A DNA stretch of 64,000 nt from Pseudomonas putida (lineage in GTDB: Bacteria > Pseudomonadota > Gammaproteobacteria > Pseudomonadales > Pseudomonadaceae), in the NCBI RefSeq assembly GCF_026625125.1, contig NZ_CP113097.1, forward strand, positions 3,100,001 to 3,164,000, given 5' to 3'. Of this stretch, positions 1-9,259 are shown in pieces (the stretch's first letter is position 1; each line of letters starts with the position of its first letter). The notes below the pieces were generated by a model. That model was not told the origin of the DNA. It saw nothing but the letters and a program-made list of their open reading frames with translations, and did not search any database. Position numbers and translations under genes: made by a program.

Positions 1-233
1 TTGTAGTCAGCCCCATACCGCCCCGCCTTAAGATCAGGCCGATCCAAACGCTCATTCACCCCCTGACACAACCCCGTCTCCACCGATTCGTATGAAGCCC
101 CCGGGTCATTCACGCCGTGCAAGAAGATCACCACCCCTGGCAGGTCGGCGGGCACCTCCATTTTGCGTTCGGTACTGAAATTGGGTACCAGCCGGGTGAC
201 GCTTTCAGCCACGGTAATTTGATCGCCACTCAT
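1..233 (-). CDS. Type VI secretion Tle3-like phospholipase effector, N-terminal part
   Basis: Only the first 77 codons are in the window; the gene runs off the left edge. The start ATG overlaps the stop of vgrG (ATGA), so the two are translationally coupled. The visible protein has a GVVIFLHGVNDPGASYE segment followed by GLCQGVNERL and RPDL, which I recognise as the opening of the DUF3274/Tle3 family of alpha/beta-hydrolase effectors delivered by VgrG. The catalytic Ser and Asp would lie outside the window and cannot be checked. Position directly after vgrG supports a cargo effector role; an immunity gene would be expected further left. Confidence 0.75.
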   Translation of the reverse strand, partial: MSGDQITVAESVTRLVPNFSTERKMEVPADLPGVVIFLHGVNDPGASYESVETGLCQGVNERLDRPDLKAGRYGADY

Positions 234-2785
234 TGGCTGCCTCCTTTGCTACCGACGCTGCGCAAGGCAGCTACTTGCGCCTGGTGCATCGCTTCGCGCT
301 CGACGTGTTCGGTGAGCCCGCTGGCGTCGGTCAACCCTTGCACGGTGCTGCCGTCTTCGAGCTTGATTTGGTAGGCGTGGTTAACGGCCATTCGCACGCT
401 GTCGTCGGCGTGCCCCGGGTAGTGGAAGGCAAGGCGTTGCGCCGCCGGGTCGCGGGTGAATGCCGGCACCTGGGCGCTGTCGGTGTTGGGGCCCATCCAG
501 TCATGCTCACTGGCCTGGACGATCACCTTGCCTTGGCTGCCGATTTCGACACCGCCACCGATCTTGATGTAACTGCCGTCATCGGCCACCAGGCGAATGG
601 TGGGTGCGGTGACGACTACCTCGCCTTCTGCGGCCGACAGGTGCAGGTTCTTTTGCGCGTTGGCGGTGATGTCGTCTTCCTGGGCCTGGACCAGCACTTT
701 GCCGCGGTTGGCGATGGCATTGATGCCCTCATCCTGGGCGAAGGCAGTGATGCCCTTGCCGGCTTGCAGGCGCATGGCGGCGCCGCTGGTCAACTGCAGA
801 TGGTCCTGTGCGGTGGTGTCGTGGTTGGCGCCGGCATAGTGGATTTGCGAGCGCGGTGTGGCGCTGGCAATACCCGCCTGGGCCGCAACGGCCATGACGG
901 GCTCGCCCGCACCGTCGCTGTCGGGCGCTGGCCACTGTTTCAGCGCCTGGCTCAAGGCGTCCATGCCCTCGCTGTGCACCGCTGCCCCGCCTCGCGCGGC
1001 GGCGGTTTGCCCGAGGCTTTTGAACAACTCCCCGCACTCGGCCAGCAGCGTGAGCAGTTCTTCGCGGTCCAGCTGCGCGCCCTTGGCGTCCTGCCGTGCA
1101 TAGGTGGTCAGCAACATGCCTTGGGCGGCGCGCAGCGCAATCGCGGCGTCGGTGCGCAATTCGGCACCGTTGCCACGGGCCTTGGCCTGGCCGTCAGTAC
1201 GTGGCTCGGTGAGTTTGCCCAGATTGAGCGCTGTGGCCTGGTGCGTGGTGCCGACGCGGGCACGCAAAGCGCCCGGTGTGTCGTCGAACAACAGCTCGTT
1301 GAAACCGCGGCCCTTGTGCTCCTTGGTCTGGATGCCGGAAAGCGCGCGGTTGCCTGGCAGGCCCGAGGCTTTGCTGAAGCGCGGCGGTGTCTGCTCGGCG
1401 TTGTACAGCACAGAGGTGACCACGGGGCGGTCGATATCGCCTGCCAGGAAGGTGACCAGTACTTCCTGGCCGATCCGTGGCAAGAACTGATGGCCAAAAC
1501 CCCCGCCAGCGCTGGGCATCGCCACACGCACCCAGGTGGTACCCTGCGGCAGGCTGTCGCCGCGCTGCCAGTGGAACCTGACCTGGATCCGCGCCAGCTC
1601 GTCGGTGAAGACTTCTTCGCCCTCCGGCCCGACCACGATCGCACTGAGCGGCCCGTTGACGGTGGGGCGCGGCACGGTGAGCGGGTGGCGGTAAGGGATG
1701 CTTCGGCGAATGCAGACAAACTGGTTGTCGTAACCTGCAGACTCATCCGAGAAATAGTTGTTGCGCCCCCGGTGCTCGACCGACACGAGCAGGAACTGGC
1801 GATCTTCTGGCGCACCGTCCTCATGGTCGAAGTGCTGGGTCAGTTCGAAGGTGTAGCCCGCACGCATGGCCCGGCAGTTGCTGGTGCCGGTGAAGGTCTT
1901 GGCCTGGGCTTCGATGACCTCCAGGTGGCGGCGGACCAGCGCCTCGCCCTCGTCAGGCAGGCGATGACTGTAGGCCCCGAGGAAATCGTACACCTCGTAG
2001 GGCGCAACATCGCCCTGTTCATTGAGGCTGCCCATGTGGATGGGCAGCGGATTTCTTGGCTGCTTGTAATCGAACGTCTGGATGGCCATCTTGCCCGATT
2101 GCAATACCCGGTGGCTGCGCCATTGGGTGATCGAGTCACTGGTTTCGGTGACAAAGGCGCTGTGGTAGCGGATTTGCGGTTGTTCGGGCAACGCCTGCAG
2201 AGCCTGGGATTCATCCATGATGATCAGGCTGTGCCCGTCCCTGCCGTGATCGAAGTAGAAGAACAGGCCGTCCTGCTCCAGCAAACGCAACACGAAATCC
2301 AGGTCGGTTTCGCGATACTGGGTTATGTAACTGTGGGACTTGAGAGGCTTCAGCAGGCGGAACTCGAATGTGCCCAGCCCGCCGTAATGCTCGAAAACGG
2401 TGCGAATGACCGCCTCAATGGTCTGCTCTTGAAAGATCCGCGAGTCAACGCGTCGCGTCAGCATCCACAGCCACGGGCTCAGTGTCGCGCTGTAACGCGC
2501 CAGGCCACCATCGCTGCCCAGCAGGTTGAACCGGGTGATGTGACCATGGATGTGGCGTACGCCGCCGTTGGCCAGCTCGATGTCGAGACAGGCAGGTTGG
2601 CCGATCAACGATTTGAGTTCGAGCCTGGCATCCTGGCTGATCAACGACAGCTCGAAGCTGAACAGCGTGGATAACCCTTCACTGCCGCTGAAATGCTCCA
2701 GCAACAACGCCTGGTCATCTCGGATGGGAGTGGTGAGTTTGATCAGCCGGCGGTTCTGTGGTGCAAAGATACTCGTCAATTCCAT
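230..2785 (-). CDS. vgrG: Type VI secretion spike protein VgrG (TssI)
   Basis: About 851 residues, longer than a minimal VgrG (roughly 650). In order: a gp27-like phage-baseplate hub (about 15-360), a gp5-type OB fold around 395-465 (QVRFHWQRGD, then WVRVAMPSAGGGFG and FLPRIGQEVLV), a needle region, a DUF2345-like segment (IRLVADDGSYIKIGGG), and a C-terminal tail of about 60 residues with GHADDSVRMAVNHAYQIK that looks like a transthyretin-like extension. It forms the puncturing tip of the T6SS tube and should carry the downstream Tle3-like protein. I chose the ATG; a TTG one codon earlier is better spaced from the GGAG upstream, so the start is uncertain by one residue. Confidence 0.93.
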   Translation of the reverse strand: MELTSIFAPQNRRLIKLTTPIRDDQALLLEHFSGSEGLSTLFSFELSLISQDARLELKSLIGQPACLDIELANGGVRHIHGHITRFNLLGSDGGLARYSATLSPWLWMLTRRVDSRIFQEQTIEAVIRTVFEHYGGLGTFEFRLLKPLKSHSYITQYRETDLDFVLRLLEQDGLFFYFDHGRDGHSLIIMDESQALQALPEQPQIRYHSAFVTETSDSITQWRSHRVLQSGKMAIQTFDYKQPRNPLPIHMGSLNEQGDVAPYEVYDFLGAYSHRLPDEGEALVRRHLEVIEAQAKTFTGTSNCRAMRAGYTFELTQHFDHEDGAPEDRQFLLVSVEHRGRNNYFSDESAGYDNQFVCIRRSIPYRHPLTVPRPTVNGPLSAIVVGPEGEEVFTDELARIQVRFHWQRGDSLPQGTTWVRVAMPSAGGGFGHQFLPRIGQEVLVTFLAGDIDRPVVTSVLYNAEQTPPRFSKASGLPGNRALSGIQTKEHKGRGFNELLFDDTPGALRARVGTTHQATALNLGKLTEPRTDGQAKARGNGAELRTDAAIALRAAQGMLLTTYARQDAKGAQLDREELLTLLAECGELFKSLGQTAAARGGAAVHSEGMDALSQALKQWPAPDSDGAGEPVMAVAAQAGIASATPRSQIHYAGANHDTTAQDHLQLTSGAAMRLQAGKGITAFAQDEGINAIANRGKVLVQAQEDDITANAQKNLHLSAAEGEVVVTAPTIRLVADDGSYIKIGGGVEIGSQGKVIVQASEHDWMGPNTDSAQVPAFTRDPAAQRLAFHYPGHADDSVRMAVNHAYQIKLEDGSTVQGLTDASGLTEHVEREAMHQAQVAALRSVGSKGGSQ

Positions 2786-3289
2786 CAACGATATTACTCC
2801 CTGTTAAAACTAGCTGCGGAAAGTATCACAGGGCCCGGGAGGATCAACCCCATCGGGGCAAGTCAGAATTTGACAAACTGTGACGGTCGTCCCATTGACA
2901 GCGTTTTTCGCTTACCACCGACAGCTTCACCGACGTGGGTGGTGGGTGTTGAAGGCCGACTACCCGGCAAGGCGGAATGTGACGACACAGGCCAGGCAAT
3001 CCGCGTGTGGCAGCCGTTCTACCCAGACGATTGGCGCTGGGTCAGCGATGACGGTGCACAATAGGGCATCTGCGTCCATACCCCATGTATTGGATGCCTT
3101 GGGCAGGGAGATCGGGGTAAACAAAGAGGTGATCGAATTGGCAAGAAAACGGGCGGTTGCCAGGTTCGGTGACGCGCAACGCCCTAGTGGCAAGGTGGGC
3201 AAGCATGTCCATAGCTGATGAAGCGCTTTTACCGCAGCGAGACAGGGCACCACCAACCGGGGGTCTGGCTGGGTGGGGCTAAGCTGGTG
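2786..3289. other. Region upstream of vgrG without a convincing gene
   Basis: About 500 bases between vgrG and a small membrane ORF. Two overlapping plus-strand ORFs (about 2693-3064 and 2880-3218) are open, but I recognise no family in them and they lack good ribosome binding sites. The vgrG promoter should be here. With the integrase fragment just to the right, this looks like rearranged accessory DNA rather than a normal intergenic region. Confidence 0.4.
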
Positions 3290-3568
3290 CTATAGGGAAT
3301 ATTCGGCATGCCGATTACCTTTGACCCTCAAACGGATGCGGCGTACACCATTGAGTACAAGCCCTGAAGTGTCTGCAGGGTAGTTCACCAGGGAGGGCCA
3401 CCCTCGGCTTGCCAGGTAGTACATCCCTCCGGCGAACGTCGTTAAGACGATGCCGTCAAATACTTCGCCAAAAGCGGCTTTCCCTGAGAGCCTTGCGCCG
3501 ATCTGTACGGCCAGAAAGAAGATTGCGATGAATAAAACGGTGCCCGCGATGCGCCAATGCCGCCACAC
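3290..3568 (-). CDS. Possible small membrane protein, unknown function
   Basis: A 92-residue ORF with two hydrophobic segments (TVLFIAIFFLAVQIGA near the N-terminus, then FDGIVLTTFAGGMYYLA), followed by a basic tail. No family is recognised. Its first codons lie antisense to the start of the integrase remnant, so the ORF may have been joined to, or truncated by, that debris. It could be a real two-helix protein or a chance ORF. Confidence 0.35.
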   Translation of the reverse strand: MWRHWRIAGTVLFIAIFFLAVQIGARLSGKAAFGEVFDGIVLTTFAGGMYYLASRGWPSLVNYPADTSGLVLNGVRRIRLRVKGNRHAEYSL

Positions 3569-3752
3569 CTATGCGACAATACGCTCAATGTCTGGTCTCA
3601 ACCCCACATTTATCGCCCAACAGCTCGGGCATGGCGTGCAGATGCTCTCATCGACTTATGCGCGCTGGATTAACTCGTCCAACGACTGGCAGGAGCCGGA
3701 AACGCTCCAGATGGGTCCGAAATTGGTCCGCAGCTGCGAAGAAGCCACGTAA
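3557..3752 (+). pseudogene. C-terminal remnant of a phage-type tyrosine integrase
   Basis: The translation from about 3557 contains CRHTYAT, SGLNPTFIAQQLGH and MLSSTYARWINSS, then QMGPKLV. This matches the last 60 residues of phage integrases: the Arg of the HxxR box, the later His (LGH) and the Tyr nucleophile (STYARW) are all recognisable. The His of HxxR and everything upstream are missing, so the piece cannot recombine DNA. It ends 20 bases before the ybiT start and marks an old integration or deletion event. Confidence 0.8.
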
Positions 3753-3772
3753 GTTATTGATAGGTAAGCTCC

Positions 3773-5359
3773 TTGATCTCCACCGCTAACATCACCATGC
3801 AGTTCGGCTCCAAGCCGCTGTTCGAAAACGTCTCGGTCAAATTCAACAACGGCAACCGCTATGGCCTGATCGGTGCCAACGGTTGTGGCAAGTCGACCTT
3901 CATGAAGATCCTCGGCGGCGACCTGGAGCCTTCCGGTGGTCAGGTCATGCTCGAGCCGAACACCCGCCTGGGCAAGCTGCGTCAGGACCAGTTCGCCTAC
4001 GAGGAATTCACCGTGATCGACACGGTGATCATGGGCCACGGCCAACTGTGGAAGGTCAAGGCCGAGCGCGACCGTATCTACTCGCTGCCGGAAATGACCG
4101 AAGAAGACGGCATGGCCGTCGCCGAGCTGGAAACCGAATTCGCCGAGATGGACGGCTACACCGCCGAATCGCGCGCCGGCGAGCTGCTGCTGGGCCTGGG
4201 TATTCCGCTGGAACAGCACTTTGGCCCGATGAGCGAAGTGGCCCCGGGCTGGAAGCTGCGGGTGCTGTTGGCCCAGGCGCTGTTCTCGGACCCGGACGTG
4301 CTGCTGCTCGACGAACCGACCAACCACCTGGACATCAATACCATCCGCTGGCTGGAAACGATTCTGACGGCGCGTAACAGCACCATGATCATCATTTCCC
4401 ACGACCGACACTTCCTGAACAGCGTGTGCACGCACATGGCCGACCTGGACTACGGTGAGCTGCGCCTGTTCCCAGGCAACTACGACGAGTACATGACCGC
4501 GGCCACCCAGTCGCGTGAGCAGCTGCTGTCGGACAACGCCAAGAAAAAAGCCCAGATCGCAGAACTGCAGACCTTCGTCAGCCGCTTCTCGGCCAACGCC
4601 TCCAAGGCCAAGCAGGCCACTTCGCGGGCCAAGCAGATCGACAAGATCCAGCTGGCCGAGGTCAAGCCTTCGAGCCGCGTCAGCCCGTTCATCCGCTTCG
4701 AGCAGACCAAGAAGCTTCACCGCCAGGCTGTGGTCGTGGAAAAAATGGCCAAAGCCTTCGACGACAAGGTGCTGTTCAAGAATTTCGACATCACGGTCGA
4801 AGCCGGCGAGCGCGTCGCGATCATCGGCCCCAACGGTATCGGCAAGACCACCCTGCTGCGCACCCTGGTCGGCGAAATGACCCCGGATGCGGGCTCGGTA
4901 AAATGGACCGACAGCGCCGAAGTGGGCTACTACGCCCAGGACCATGCGCACGATTTCGAAGAAGACATGACCCTGTTCGACTGGATGGGCCAATGGACCT
5001 CTGGTGAGCAGGTCATCCGTGGCACCTTGGGGCGCATGCTGTTCTCCAACGACGAGATCCTCAAGTCGGTCAAGGTGATTTCCGGTGGTGAACAGGGCCG
5101 CATGCTGTTCGGCAAGCTGATCCTGCAGAAGCCCAACGTGCTGGTGATGGACGAACCGACCAACCACCTGGACATGGAATCTATCGAGGCGCTGAACCTG
5201 GCGCTGGAAAACTACCCAGGCACCCTGCTGTTCGTGAGCCATGACCGTGAATTCGTGTCGTCGCTGGCGACCCGTATCATCGAACTGTCGGCGGACGGTG
5301 TGGTGGACTTCAGCGGTACCTACGACGACTACCTGCGCAGCCAGGGTGTGCTGGTCTGA
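3773..5359 (+). CDS. ybiT: ABC-F family ATPase YbiT
   Basis: 528 residues that match the E. coli YbiT family along the whole length from a TTG start. Two ABC domains each have a Walker A motif (GANGCGKS near residue 38 and GPNGIGKTT in the second half), a signature-like motif and [11 protein letters not shown] / [11 protein letters not shown]alker B motifs, linked by a charged helical stretch. ABC-F proteins have no membrane domain and act on the ribosome as translation factors; YbiT's exact role is not settled. The TTG is chosen because the family N-terminus ([18 protein letters not shown]) aligns there and an AGGT lies upstream. Confidence 0.93.
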   Translation: MISTANITMQFGSKPLFENVSVKFNNGNRYGLIGANGCGKSTFMKILGGDLEPSGGQVMLEPNTRLGKLRQDQFAYEEFTVIDTVIMGHGQLWKVKAERDRIYSLPEMTEEDGMAVAELETEFAEMDGYTAESRAGELLLGLGIPLEQHFGPMSEVAPGWKLRVLLAQALFSDPDVLLLDEPTNHLDINTIRWLETILTARNSTMIIISHDRHFLNSVCTHMADLDYGELRLFPGNYDEYMTAATQSREQLLSDNAKKKAQIAELQTFVSRFSANASKAKQATSRAKQIDKIQLAEVKPSSRVSPFIRFEQTKKLHRQAVVVEKMAKAFDDKVLFKNFDITVEAGERVAIIGPNGIGKTTLLRTLVGEMTPDAGSVKWTDSAEVGYYAQDHAHDFEEDMTLFDWMGQWTSGEQVIRGTLGRMLFSNDEILKSVKVISGGEQGRMLFGKLILQKPNVLVMDEPTNHLDMESIEALNLALENYPGTLLFVSHDREFVSSLATRIIELSADGVVDFSGTYDDYLRSQGVLV

Positions 5360-5414
5360 AATCGTTGCGCTGGCCTGGCCCTCTCAGGTGATCAGGCCGG
5401 TCTCTGTTGCGGTT

Positions 5415-5456
5415 AACCGCTTCCACAGGCACTGCGCAGTGTCTGTGGAAGCGGTT
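5415..5456. terminator. Long hairpin downstream of ybiT
   Basis: Two 20-base arms beginning AACCGCTTCCACAGG, around a 2-base centre, with one G:T-type mismatch. No strong T-run follows, so it may be a REP-type palindrome that also ends ybiT transcription rather than a classical terminator. Confidence 0.6.
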
Positions 5457-5546
5457 GCCACTTGAATAGTTCGTTAGCCTGCTTTCATTTCCTTCGCGCA
5501 ACGGCCATGATGGGGCCACGCCCACCGCCCGCCCGCGAACGAGCCC

Positions 5547-6740
5547 ATGACCGCGCCACAGCCCGCCCCCGCCAGCAGCACCGCCTCCATCACCCTGCAA
5601 ATTCTCTCGATCGTTTTCTACACTTTCATCGCGTTTCTCTGCATCGGCCTGCCGATCGCGGTGCTGCCCAGCTATGTCCATGACCAACTGGGCTTCGGCG
5701 CGGTAATTGCCGGGCTGACCATCGGCCTGCAGTACCTGGCCACCCTGCTCAGCCGGCCTTTCGCGGGCCGAGTGGCCGATACGCTGGGCGGCAAGCAGGC
5801 GATCCGCTACGGCTTGCTGGGCATCGCGGCCTGTGGGGTGTTGACGCTGGCCTCGGCCTGGACCTTGTCGGCGCCCTTGCTGAGCCTCGCGCTGCTGCTC
5901 GGTGGGCGCGTGCTGCTCGGGCTCGCACAAGGCCTGATCGGCGTTGCCACCCTGAGCTGGGGGATCAGCCAGGTGGGGCCTGAACATACGGCGAGGGTCA
6001 TCTCCTGGAACGGTATCGCCTCATATGGAGCCATCGCCATTGGCGCCCCCGTTGGCGTGCTCGCCGTCGACAGCCTGAACTTCAGCGTGCTCGGCCCCGC
6101 CTTGGTGCTGCTCGCCGTGCTGGCCATGCTGGCGCTGCGCAAACGCCCGGATGTGGTAGTGGTGCGCGGTGAGCGCCTGCCGTTCTGGTCGGCGTTCAGC
6201 CGTGTTGCGCCTTGCGGCGTTGGCCTGACCCTGGCCTCGATCGGCTATGGCACCCTGACCACGTTTGTCACGCTTTATTACCTGGAACGTGGATGGGTAG
6301 GCGCCGCGTTGTGCCTGAGTGCCTTCGGTGTGTGCTTCATCATTTCGCGGTTGCTGTTCGTCAACGCCGTCAACCGCTTTGGCGGTTACAACGTGGCGGT
6401 AGCCTGCATGGCCACGGAAGTGCTCGGCCTGAGCCTGCTGTGGCTCGCGCCCTCCCCGCTGTGGGCACTGGTGGGGGCCGGCCTCACCGGTTTCGGCCTG
6501 TCGCTGGTGTACCCCGCCCTGGGCGTGGAGGCCATCAAGCAGGTGCCCAGCAGCAGCCGGGGTGCCGGCCTGGGGGCCTATGCAGTGTTCTTCGACATGG
6601 CGTTGGCCATCGCCGGCCCGGTCATGGGCGCTGTGGCGGCACACCTTGGTTACGCATCGATATTCTGCGTCGCGGCCCTGCTGGCCTTGAGCGGTGTTGG
6701 CCTGACGTTGTTGCTGGCGCATCGCAGCCGTCGCGCCTGA
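5547..6740 (+). CDS. MFS transporter, YhhS/YfcJ-like
   Basis: 397 residues with about twelve hydrophobic segments, the usual size for a drug or metabolite MFS permease. RPFAGRVADTLGGKQAIR between helices 2 and 3 is the MFS loop motif, and GRVLLGLAQGLIGVATLSWG resembles the antiporter motif C region of helix 5. General appearance is closest to the UPF0226 YhhS/YfcJ group; the substrate cannot be told. The start ATG follows a weak ribosome-binding region. It stands alone between the hairpin after ybiT and the convergent azoR. Confidence 0.85.
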   Translation: MTAPQPAPASSTASITLQILSIVFYTFIAFLCIGLPIAVLPSYVHDQLGFGAVIAGLTIGLQYLATLLSRPFAGRVADTLGGKQAIRYGLLGIAACGVLTLASAWTLSAPLLSLALLLGGRVLLGLAQGLIGVATLSWGISQVGPEHTARVISWNGIASYGAIAIGAPVGVLAVDSLNFSVLGPALVLLAVLAMLALRKRPDVVVVRGERLPFWSAFSRVAPCGVGLTLASIGYGTLTTFVTLYYLERGWVGAALCLSAFGVCFIISRLLFVNAVNRFGGYNVAVACMATEVLGLSLLWLAPSPLWALVGAGLTGFGLSLVYPALGVEAIKQVPSSSRGAGLGAYAVFFDMALAIAGPVMGAVAAHLGYASIFCVAALLALSGVGLTLLLAHRSRRA

Positions 6741-6800
6741 GCGTCACCTATGAAAACGGCCGCCGCGCCAGCGACAGCCGTTTGTTGTGATACAGGTTGC

Positions 6801-7412
6801 TCAAGCCGTGGCGAACAGCTCGTTGGCAATCTGCGCCTGAGCAGCATCGATGGCCTTGCTGCGGTGCTCCGGGCCATAGGCCAGGCCGTGGGCGCGAACG
6901 ATTTCCAGGTCGGTAATACCGATGAAGCCCAGGAACACCTTGAGGAAGTCTTCGTGGCCCGCGCCAGTCGGCTGGCCGGCATGCAGGCCGCCAGCGGTGG
7001 ACACCAGTACTACTTTCTTGTCACCGCACAGCCCTTCAGGGCCTGCCTCGGTGTAGCGGAAGGTCTTGCCGGCCACTGCCACGCGGTCGATCCACGCCTT
7101 GAGCTGGGTCGGCACGGTGAAGTTGTACATCGGCGCGCCAATCACTACGGCGTCGGCGGCAAGAAACTCGTCCAGTGTTTCGGCACTGAGCTTGGCTTCG
7201 AAAGCCAGGGCTGCATCGCGAACGTCTTCCGGAGTGCCGGCTGCAACCAGGGTGGCTGCAGAGAAGTGGGCGATGGCATCGGCGGCGAGGTCACGGTAGA
7301 CCACTTCGATGCTCGGGTCAGCGGCTTGCCAGGCCTGAACCACTTCACGGCTCAGTTGGCGCGAGGCGGAATTGTCACCCAGGATGCTCGAATCAATGTG
7401 CAACAGTTTCAT
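6801..7412 (-). CDS. azoR: FMN-dependent NADH-azoreductase
   Basis: 203 residues, the normal AzoR length. The flavodoxin-like fold is indicated by [19 protein letters not shown] at the N-terminus (FMN phosphate loop) and [19 protein letters not shown], the family's most conserved segment. AzoR reduces quinones and azo compounds with NADH in the cytoplasm and protects against electrophile or thiol stress. It is divergent from a LysR-type regulator gene 134 bases away, a common arrangement for a regulator and its target. Confidence 0.93.
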   Translation of the reverse strand: MKLLHIDSSILGDNSASRQLSREVVQAWQAADPSIEVVYRDLAADAIAHFSAATLVAAGTPEDVRDAALAFEAKLSAETLDEFLAADAVVIGAPMYNFTVPTQLKAWIDRVAVAGKTFRYTEAGPEGLCGDKKVVLVSTAGGLHAGQPTGAGHEDFLKVFLGFIGITDLEIVRAHGLAYGPEHRSKAIDAAQAQIANELFATA

Positions 7413-7515
7413 GGGACTCTCCTGTGAATGAAGACCGCAGCATTGGGCGATCAGGATGGAGAGAATCCTACCGGGCCGTCGAATAGCTGATAAGCCAGCA
7501 AAAATGCGTTAGTTT

Positions 7516-7539
7516 GTCCCACTGATAGAACAGTGAGAC
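7516..7539. promoter_or_regulatory. Inverted repeat in the azoR/lysR divergent region
   Basis: GTCCCACTG and CAGTGAGAC form 9-base arms with one mismatch around a 6-base spacer, ending 7 bases before the LysR-type start codon. Spacing and position suit autoregulation by the LysR-type protein; this is inferred from symmetry only. Confidence 0.45.
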
Positions 7540-7546
7540 AGCCTTC

Positions 7547-8449
7547 ATGCAAGACCTCAACGATCTCTTCTATTTTGCTCGCGTAGTCGAAGCCGGTGGC
7601 TTCGCCGCCGCCGGACGCCAGCTGGGCATCCCCAAATCGCGTCTGTCGCGGCGCATCGCCGAACTGGAGGAGCGGTTGGGGACGCGGTTGCTGCAGCGCA
7701 CCACGCGCCAACTGAAGCTCACTGCAGTGGGTGAACGCTATCTGCACCACTGCCAGGCCATGCTGCTGGAGGCCGAGGCCGCTGACGAGGCGGTAGCCAG
7801 CATGAGCAGCGAGCCGCGTGGGCGCTTGCGGGTGTCCTGCCCGGTAGCGTTGGCCCACGCGTTCCTGCCGGATGTGATCAGCCGTTTTCTGGATCTGTAC
7901 CCCCAGGTGCAACTGGACATGGTGCTGCTCAACCGCCGTGTCGACCTGATTTCCGAGGGCATCGACGTCGCCTTGCGCGTGCGCGATCTGGGCGACGAAG
8001 ACCCTGCGCTGGTCACGCGCCGGCTGCGTCAGGCGCAGATGCAGCTGGTGGCCGCTCCCGGCTTTGCCGACCATGTCCGTGAGCCGTCCGAGCTGACCGC
8101 CCTGCCAGTACTGGGCGCTGCTGAAGCGGACCGGCTGGTGCATTTTCGTCTGCTCGGGCCCCACGGCCGCCAAGAGGAAATCGCCTTGGAGCCGCGATTG
8201 GCCATTGATGATTTTGTGGTACGCAATGCCGCCGTACGTGCCGGGCTAGGCTTTACTGCGTTGCCGAGCATGTTCTGCGAGCATGAGCTCGAACGCGGCG
8301 AGCTGGTGCGGCTGCTGCCGGACTGGTCGCTGCCGGGTGGCTATCTGCAAGCGGTTTACCCGCATCGGCGTGGTTTGCTGCCTGCAGTACGGGTGTGGAT
8401 CGATCATCTGGCAGCATCGTTCGAAGCGTGTGGAGACCGTTATGTCTAG
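7547..8449 (+). CDS. LysR family transcriptional regulator
   Basis: 300 residues. The N-terminal winged helix-turn-helix is clear (FARVVEAGGFAAAGRQLGIP then SRLSRRIAELEERLGTRLL), followed by the two-lobed effector domain with SCPVALAHAFLPDVI and the RVRDLGDEDPALVTRRL stretch typical of this subgroup. The inducer cannot be read from the sequence. Divergent from azoR, so control of azoR is likely. The last eight bases overlap the start of the downstream YjbR-like gene, suggesting cotranscription. Confidence 0.93.
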   Translation: MQDLNDLFYFARVVEAGGFAAAGRQLGIPKSRLSRRIAELEERLGTRLLQRTTRQLKLTAVGERYLHHCQAMLLEAEAADEAVASMSSEPRGRLRVSCPVALAHAFLPDVISRFLDLYPQVQLDMVLLNRRVDLISEGIDVALRVRDLGDEDPALVTRRLRQAQMQLVAAPGFADHVREPSELTALPVLGAAEADRLVHFRLLGPHGRQEEIALEPRLAIDDFVVRNAAVRAGLGFTALPSMFCEHELERGELVRLLPDWSLPGGYLQAVYPHRRGLLPAVRVWIDHLAASFEACGDRYV

Positions 8450-8801
8450 ACAGACCATGACCGAGGATCAGGTGGCGGCGTTCTGCCTGGCGCTGCCCGG
8501 GGCGCAGGAAGACTACAAGTGGGGCGGCATCCGGGTATTTTCGGTGGCCGGTAACAAGATGTTCGCGGTACTCGACCTGGCAGGGGCTGGCTTGTCGTTC
8601 AAGGTGGCCGATGAGCTGTTTCTGGGGTATTGCGACAGGCCAGGTATACGCCCGGCACCGTATCTGGCACGGGCGCGCTGGATCAGTATGGCGCCGCCCT
8701 ACCCCATGGGCCGGGATGAGTTGAGTGACCTGCTGCAGCGCTCGCACCAGTTGGTAGTGCGGCGGCTGGCGAAGCGATTGCAGGTGGGCTTGCTGATGTG
8801 A
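8442..8801 (+). CDS. MmcQ/YjbR family protein
   Basis: 119 residues. The start ATG lies inside the end of the LysR-type gene (8-base overlap), so the first Met of the sequence MSRQTMTEDQV is used. Features of the YjbR/MmcQ double-wing DNA-binding-like fold: FCLALPGAQEDYKWGG, FSVAGNKMFAVL, FKVADELF and a C-terminal SHQLVVRRLAKR. Biochemical function is unknown for the family. Coupling with the LysR regulator suggests shared regulation rather than a shared reaction. Confidence 0.85.
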   Translation: MSRQTMTEDQVAAFCLALPGAQEDYKWGGIRVFSVAGNKMFAVLDLAGAGLSFKVADELFLGYCDRPGIRPAPYLARARWISMAPPYPMGRDELSDLLQRSHQLVVRRLAKRLQVGLLM

Positions 8802-8829
8802 GCGGCCCGCGAAAGGCAGTAGCAGACCA

Positions 8830-9258
8830 TCAACCCAGCGACAGCACACGCCCACCCAGAAGCAGGTGATCAACCCAAAACACCTGGTGCAGCAAGACGA
8901 TCGCCCAGAACACCATCTGGTAAGAGGCCTTGCGGGTCTTGTGCCTGAAAAGCTGCTGGGCGATCAGCGCCCCTGGCCAGCCACCCAGCAGTTCACCGGC
9001 ATGCAGCACCTTCTCTGGCGTGCGCCAGGCCTGGGTGCGGGCCTGCTGCTTATCCTGCCAATACAACAGCAGCGTAACCAGGCTTACGGCAGGATAAGTC
9101 GCCAGCGGCAGCCATGACTGCCCGCTCCAGGCCATCTGCGCCGCACCCACCACCGGCAGCAGGCACAACACCCCGAGCATCAGCAGCTTCAGGCGCACAT
9201 TGCGTACGCCCTGCTCCTTGCGCGCTGCGCGCCGCTGCTCCGTTTGGGCCCGAGGCAT
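8830..9258 (-). CDS. DUF1294 small membrane protein
   Basis: 142 residues: a basic N-terminus (RAQTEQRRAARKEQG), hydrophobic segments LLMLGVLCLLPVVGAA, YPAVSLVTLLLYW and MVFWAIVLLHQVFW, and the DUF1294 core (LLYWQDKQQA, ELLGGWPGALIAQQLFRHKTRK). Some family members are fused to a cold-shock domain; this one is not. It starts one base after the uppP stop, so it is the second gene of a uppP operon. Function unknown. Confidence 0.85.
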   Translation of the reverse strand: MPRAQTEQRRAARKEQGVRNVRLKLLMLGVLCLLPVVGAAQMAWSGQSWLPLATYPAVSLVTLLLYWQDKQQARTQAWRTPEKVLHAGELLGGWPGALIAQQLFRHKTRKASYQMVFWAIVLLHQVFWVDHLLLGGRVLSLG

Positions 9259-9259
9259 A

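Noticed and set aside
233..2674. 813-residue plus-strand ORF
   Set aside because: Exact antisense of vgrG; long stop-free antisense frames are common in GC-rich genes.
3656..5242. 528-residue minus-strand ORF
   Set aside because: Antisense of ybiT with no recognisable domain.
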